DNA of 10,879 bases from an uncultured Ruminococcus sp. (GTDB lineage: Bacteria; Bacillota; Clostridia; Oscillospirales; Ruminococcaceae). This document shows, piece after piece, positions 8,178 to 10,879 of the stretch (positions within the stretch are counted from its first letter, which is position 1; every line of letters starts with the position of its first letter). The stretch lies in NCBI GenBank assembly GCA_910577575.1, contig CAJTOG010000065.1, positions 1 through 10,879 on the forward strand, read 5' to 3'. Position numbers and translations under genes: made by a program. Under the pieces are notes generated by a model. It did no database searches. It was not told the origin of the DNA and saw only the letters and a list, made by a program, of their open reading frames with translations.

Positions 8178-9122
8178 TTATATATCAAGATTTTTGATTA
8201 CCTCTTTAAGAGTTTCCGCACTTCTGTGGAGCTTTGTAATTTCCTCGTCAGTAAGCGGAGTAAGAAGTTTTGAATGTGCACCGTCATTGCCGACGATATT
8301 CAGAACACTCAGGCAGACATCACTTACACCATATTCGCCATGCATCATAGTTGAAACAGTCATAGTTGTGTCAATTCCCTTGAGAAGGCATTTGCAGATA
8401 TGACATACAGAAGCCGAAACAGCATAAAAAGTTGCACCTTTCTGTTCAATTACCCTCGCACCTGACTTACGGACATACTGTTCTACTTCGTCGCAGTCAA
8501 ATTCAGGACAAACAATATCACCTGTTGATAAAAGTTTTCTGTATTCCTTGACCGGAACGTTTGAAACATTAGCAATAGACCATGGAATAAATGAAGAATC
8601 ACCGTGTTCGCCCATAACATATGCATGAACATTGCTCTGGTTTATACTGAAATCTTCAGCAAGTCTTGCTCTTAAGCGAGCAGTATCAAGGATAGTTCCC
8701 GAACCAATTATATGATTTTCAGGAATATCAGAGCATTTACAGAAAGTATAAGTCAAAACATCAACAGGATTACTTACAATTACATATTTTGCATCAGGAG
8801 CATATTTTGTAATTTCAGGAATTATAGCCTTGGTAATATCAACATTGGTCTGAGCAAGTTCAAGTCTTGTCTGACCGGGTTTTCTTGCAATGCCTGATGT
8901 GATGATTACAATATCCGAATCCTTGGCATCACAGTAATCTCCTGCATATATTGAACAAGGACTGAAAAGAGGCACGCCCTGACGTATATCAAGAGCTTCA
9001 CCCAGAGCTTTTTCCTTATTAATATCAATCATTACGATATCAGAAGCAAGCCCCATAGCTGTAAGAGTATAGGCAATAGTTGAGCCGACACTGCCTGTGC
9101 CGATAATAGAAATTTTATTCAT
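8178..9122 (-). CDS. mdh: LDH-family NAD-dependent 2-hydroxyacid dehydrogenase, probably malate dehydrogenase
   Basis: A 314-residue lactate/malate dehydrogenase family protein. The Rossmann motif is GTGSVGSTIAY (8-18), with D33 at the end of beta-2 indicating NAD. Catalytic residues are R86 (Arg109 in LDH numbering), D146 (Asp168), R149 (Arg171) and H173 (His195, in GEHGDSS). The overall sequence is LDH-like (RLEL after the loop, TVSTMM near position 246). The specificity position, Gln102 in LDH (NQKPGETR), is Arg here (R80 in ARKPGQTR), the residue that selects oxaloacetate/malate in malate dehydrogenases. The next gene, fumarase, supports malate. Start: the frame stays open upstream to 9260, but that 46-residue extension is AT-rich, overlaps the promoter and precedes the canonical MNKISIIGTG start. 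The ribosome binding site (GGCGGTG) is weak. First gene of the operon. Automated annotation would probably say L-lactate dehydrogenase. Confidence 0.85.
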   Translation of the reverse strand: MNKISIIGTGSVGSTIAYTLTAMGLASDIVMIDINKEKALGEALDIRQGVPLFSPCSIYAGDYCDAKDSDIVIITSGIARKPGQTRLELAQTNVDITKAIIPEITKYAPDAKYVIVSNPVDVLTYTFCKCSDIPENHIIGSGTILDTARLRARLAEDFSINQSNVHAYVMGEHGDSSFIPWSIANVSNVPVKEYRKLLSTGDIVCPEFDCDEVEQYVRKSGARVIEQKGATFYAVSASVCHICKCLLKGIDTTMTVSTMMHGEYGVSDVCLSVLNIVGNDGAHSKLLTPLTDEEITKLHRSAETLKEVIKNLDI

Positions 9123-9159
9123 AAGTACACCGCCAAATAATATTTTTATCACATTATTA

Positions 9160-9188
9160 AGTATAACAGCAATCAGACAAAATTTCAA
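9160..9188 (-). promoter_or_regulatory. Sigma-A-type promoter of the mdh-fumC-hdr-flx operon
   Basis: Read on the minus strand: -35 TTGAAA (9188-9183), a 17-base spacer, and -10 TATACT (9165-9160). This is four of six and five of six matches to TTGACA/TATAAT at the ideal spacing. It predicts a transcript start near 9153 and a leader of about 30 bases before the ATG at 9122. It is the best promoter match upstream of the operon, but the region is AT-rich, so chance matches are likely. Confidence 0.6.
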
Positions 9189-9218
9189 ATACAGATTTAG
9201 TATATGGATATTCTGATA

Positions 9219-9236
9219 TTGATATATTATTAACAA
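9219..9236. promoter_or_regulatory. Rex operator (imperfect 18-bp palindrome)
   Basis: On the plus strand the site reads TTGATAT-ATTA-TTAACAA. The clostridial Rex consensus is TTGTTAA-N4-TTAACAA; the right half matches 7 of 7 and the left half 5 of 7, with exact spacing. The rex gene itself is next door. The site lies about 30 bases upstream of the -35 of the best promoter, so repression could act on an upstream promoter or by another geometry. NADH build-up would release Rex and turn on the NADH-consuming operon. Confidence 0.6.
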
Positions 9237-9244
9237 TGTTTTCA

Positions 9245-9273
9245 AGTATAAAACACACATATTTATTATTTAA
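9245..9273 (-). promoter_or_regulatory. Possible second promoter just upstream of the Rex site
   Basis: On the minus strand: -35-like TTAAAT (9273-9268), a 17-base spacer, -10 TATACT (9250-9245). A transcript from here would start near 9238, putting the Rex site (9236-9219) at the initially transcribed bases, a good place for repression. The -35 match is poor and the sequence is very AT-rich, so this is tentative. Confidence 0.25.
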
Positions 9274-9449
9274 TTTTTTTAAATATATATTTTGGTATGT
9301 TAATAAATATAAAAATATAATATTCAAAAATCAGTTTAAATAATATCAGTATATTAATGTTTATAATAAATGATACTATTATGGTTAATCAACTAAAAAT
9401 TGCTGATTGAAAATATTATGTTAGTAAATGATAACAATTTTTCACATCT

Positions 9450-9503
9450 TATAACCATATTTATTCAGAATATGGTTATATAAAAATTTGTATAACCATA
9501 TTC
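9450..9503. repeat. Three-copy inverted repeat (TATAACCATATT / AATATGGTTATA)
   Basis: Three copies of a 12-13 base element in alternating orientation: TATAACCATATT at 9450-9461, GAATATGGTTATA at 9468-9480, and TATAACCATATTC at 9491-9503. The middle copy can pair with either neighbour: 12 perfect base pairs with a 7-base loop on the left, or 13 perfect pairs with a 10-base loop on the right. In RNA these would be mutually exclusive hairpins; in DNA it could be a cluster of operator sites for a dimeric regulator. Neither hairpin is followed by a T-run, so they do not look like intrinsic terminators. Confidence 0.8.
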
Positions 9504-9526
9504 TCAGCAGGGATATTCCCTGCTGA
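9504..9526 (-). terminator. GC-rich hairpin just after rex, possible transcript end
   Basis: TCAGCAGGGA (9504-9513) pairs perfectly with TCCCTGCTGA (9517-9526) around a 3-base loop. It begins 12 bases after the rex stop codon and is much richer in GC than its surroundings. In the direction of rex transcription a T-run precedes the stem, and none directly follows it; the next T-rich stretch is about 14-20 bases on. It may therefore be a mRNA-stabilising 3' hairpin or a weak or factor-dependent terminator instead of a classical one. Confidence 0.45.
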
Positions 9527-9538
9527 AAAAGACTGCAA

Positions 9539-10174
9539 TCAATCATTGATTGCTTTAAGTTGATATGAAAGAGTTGTAAGACTATCACCGAGATGAACGT
9601 TCTCAACTGCTACATTTTTATAATCAGAACGTATATCATAATGAGTGAAATTCCAAAATGCCTTTATGCCAAGTTCTATAAGTCTGTCTGTTTCCTTGGC
9701 TGCTTCAATCTGGGGAATACAGAGTATTGCACCAACCGGTTTATTTTCTGTACAGAAACTTTCAAGTTCTGAAATATTAAGTATTTCAAGACTTCCGATT
9801 TTTTTCCCGATAATCTCAGGGCTTGCATCAAAAATCCCAACAAGTTCAAAACCTTTATTCTGAAAATCAATATGAGATGCAACAGCTCTGCCAAGATTTC
9901 CTGCTCCGATAAGAATCATTGGCATAATTTCATCAAGACCAAGTATTTTGCTTATTTCCTCTCTTAATGCACTTACATTATAACCATAACCCTGCTGACC
10001 AAATTCGCCGAAGCAGTTAAAATCCTGTCGAATCTGTGAAGCAGTCAGTCCCATTTTTTCAGCAAGTTCCCTTGAGGAAATGCGTACATATCCGTTTGTC
10101 TGAAGCTCGCCGAGAAATCTGTAATATCTCGGAAGCCGTCTGATTACGGAATTTGAGATTGCGTTTTTTGACAT
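9539..10174 (-). CDS. rex: Redox-sensing transcriptional repressor Rex
   Basis: A 211-residue Rex protein, normal length. The N-terminal winged helix (about 1-75) includes VIRRLPRYYRFL (10-21), SSRELAEKMGLTASQIRQD (33-51) and FGEFGQQGYGY (55-65), all typical of Rex DNA-binding domains. The C-terminal Rossmann domain has ILIGAGNLGRAVASH (87-101), GIFDASPEIIG (113-123) with D116, and WNFTHYD (174-180). Rex dimers bind operators when NAD+ dominates and let go when NADH rises. It usually represses fermentation and NADH-recycling genes. It follows icd by 38 bases and probably shares its transcript. ATG at 10174 has a modest GGAAAGG upstream. A matching operator lies in front of the next operon, so local control is likely. 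Very secure. Confidence 0.97.
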   Translation of the reverse strand: MSKNAISNSVIRRLPRYYRFLGELQTNGYVRISSRELAEKMGLTASQIRQDFNCFGEFGQQGYGYNVSALREEISKILGLDEIMPMILIGAGNLGRAVASHIDFQNKGFELVGIFDASPEIIGKKIGSLEILNISELESFCTENKPVGAILCIPQIEAAKETDRLIELGIKAFWNFTHYDIRSDYKNVAVENVHLGDSLTTLSYQLKAIND

Positions 10175-10212
10175 TTTTCTGCCTTTCCGATTATGTTTAA
10201 GTTTATGCTGGA

Positions 10213-10879
10213 TTACATAAGCTTGTCAAGATTAATTTTTATTTCCTCAAGGAATGTTTTGGAATCAACCTTCTTCTTGTTTTCAAGCTTTGAAATAAGA
10301 TAGAGATCACCTGTCATAATACCGTTTTCAATTGTCTGAATTGTAGCCTTTTCAAGCTTTTCGGCAAATTCACAGAGTTCAGGAGTATTATCAAGCTCAC
10401 CTCTCTTGCGAAGAGCTCCGCTCCATGCAAAAATGGTTGCAACTGAGTTTGTGGAAGTTTCCTCACCCTTGAGATATTTGTAATAATGACGTTGTACTGT
10501 ACCATGAGCAGCTTCATATTCATAAATTCCGTCAGGAGATACAAGAACAGAAGTCATCATAGCAAGACTTCCGTAAGCAGTTGATACCATATCCGACATT
10601 ACATCACCGTCATAATTCTTGCAAGCCCAGATATAACCACCATTTGAACGAATAACACGTGCAACGGCATCATCAATAAGAGTATAGAAGTATTCAATAC
10701 CTGCTGCTTCATACTTCTCTTTATACTCATTTTCGTAAATTTCAGCAAAAATATCCTTGAAACGATGGTCATACTTTTTGGAAATTGTATCTTTTGTAGC
10801 AAACCATACATCCTGTTTTAAGTCAAGACCATAGTTAAGACAGGCTCTTGCAAAACCTATAATAGAATCATCAAGATTA
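10213..10879 (-). CDS. icd: NADP-dependent isocitrate dehydrogenase, eukaryote-like type (C-terminal 221 residues; start beyond right edge)
   Basis: The reading frame is open from the right edge to a TAA at 10213 and gives 221 residues. It closely follows the C-terminal half of eukaryote-type homodimeric NADP isocitrate dehydrogenases: KKYDHRFKDIF, LIDDAVA, the metal/substrate segment WACKNYDGDVMSD, YGSLAMMTSVLVSPDG, EAAHGTVQRHY and ETSTNSVATIFAW. The R-H pair after HGTV corresponds to Arg314/His315 of human IDH1, which contact the NADP 2'-phosphate, so NADP is the likely cofactor. About 180 N-terminal residues should lie outside the window. It converts isocitrate to 2-oxoglutarate, the oxidative arm towards glutamate, while the operon on the other side of rex encodes reductive-arm enzymes. 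The family is secure. Confidence 0.95.
   Translation of the reverse strand, partial: NLDDSIIGFARACLNYGLDLKQDVWFATKDTISKKYDHRFKDIFAEIYENEYKEKYEAAGIEYFYTLIDDAVARVIRSNGGYIWACKNYDGDVMSDMVSTAYGSLAMMTSVLVSPDGIYEYEAAHGTVQRHYYKYLKGEETSTNSVATIFAWSGALRKRGELDNTPELCEFAEKLEKATIQTIENGIMTGDLYLISKLENKKKVDSKTFLEEIKINLDKLM

Larger units (their letters stand above)
9123..9538. other. AT-rich intergenic regulatory region between rex and mdh
   Basis: These 416 bases contain no credible coding sequence. The rex-proximal part holds a GC-rich hairpin and a three-copy inverted repeat. The middle (about 9255-9420) is almost pure A and T with no gene, tRNA or clear structure that I can see. The mdh-proximal part holds a Rex-type operator and the best promoter of the window. 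The low GC compared with the flanking genes is typical of a strong promoter region in low-GC Firmicutes. Confidence 0.8.

Noticed and set aside
9123..9260. N-terminal extension of the mdh reading frame to 9260
   Set aside because: It is AT-rich, covers the promoter and Rex site, lacks family similarity, and the canonical MNKISIIGTG start follows at 9122.
9419..9437. Second Rex site around TGTTA...TAACA
   Set aside because: The half sites are two bases too far apart and the left half matches the consensus poorly.
10599..10811. 70-residue minus-strand reading frame inside icd
   Set aside because: It is out of frame; the true icd frame runs through this stretch without stops and matches IDH residue by residue.
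1..10879. CRISPR arrays, insertion sequences, tRNA or rRNA genes
   Set aside because: I found no regularly spaced repeats, transposase-like frames, terminal repeats or RNA gene signatures in the window.

Overview
The window reads as chromosome of an AT-rich anaerobic, fermentative Firmicute. A Ruminococcus-like (Oscillospiraceae) host is my best guess. This rests on the low-GC codon use, the strong AGGAGG-type ribosome binding sites, a clostridial-type Rex regulator and operator, the many iron-sulfur proteins without cytochromes, and the eukaryote-like NADP isocitrate dehydrogenase. The genus is inference; no rRNA or other marker is present. Every gene lies on the minus strand, so transcription runs from high to low coordinates.

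Right end (10879 down to 9539): the C-terminal half of an NADP-type isocitrate dehydrogenase, then 38 bases later a complete redox-sensing repressor Rex. The two are probably co-transcribed. Next comes a 416-base, very AT-rich intergenic region. It holds a GC-rich hairpin just after rex, a three-copy inverted repeat (TATAACCATATT family), an 18-bp Rex-type operator and a good sigma-A-type promoter (TTGAAA-N17-TATACT) pointing into the next operon.

Main operon (9122 down to base 1 and beyond): ten genes with gaps of at most about 17 bases, or with stop/start overlaps. The order is an LDH-family dehydrogenase whose specificity residue is Arg (so probably a malate dehydrogenase), class II fumarase fumC, hdrB, hdrC, hdrA, flxD (mvhD-like), flxC, flxB, flxA, and the start of an iron-sulfur protein with a [2Fe-2S] domain followed by a [4Fe-4S] motif. 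That last gene runs off the left edge. The hdr and flx genes are all complete and keep their key cysteines. Together they match the FlxABCD-HdrABC NADH dehydrogenase/heterodisulfide-reductase-like complex known from Desulfovibrio and other anaerobes.

How the genes may work together (inference): malate dehydrogenase and fumarase turn oxaloacetate into fumarate. FlxA takes electrons from NADH, FlxB/C/D pass them to the HdrA flavin, and HdrA splits them between ferredoxin (low potential) and HdrC/HdrB (high potential). The FrdB/SdhB-like iron-sulfur protein at the end of the operon suggests that the high-potential acceptor is fumarate. That would make the operon a Rex-controlled succinate branch in which fumarate reduction drives ferredoxin reduction by NADH. 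The gene beyond the left edge, expected to be a flavoprotein, is the main test of this idea.
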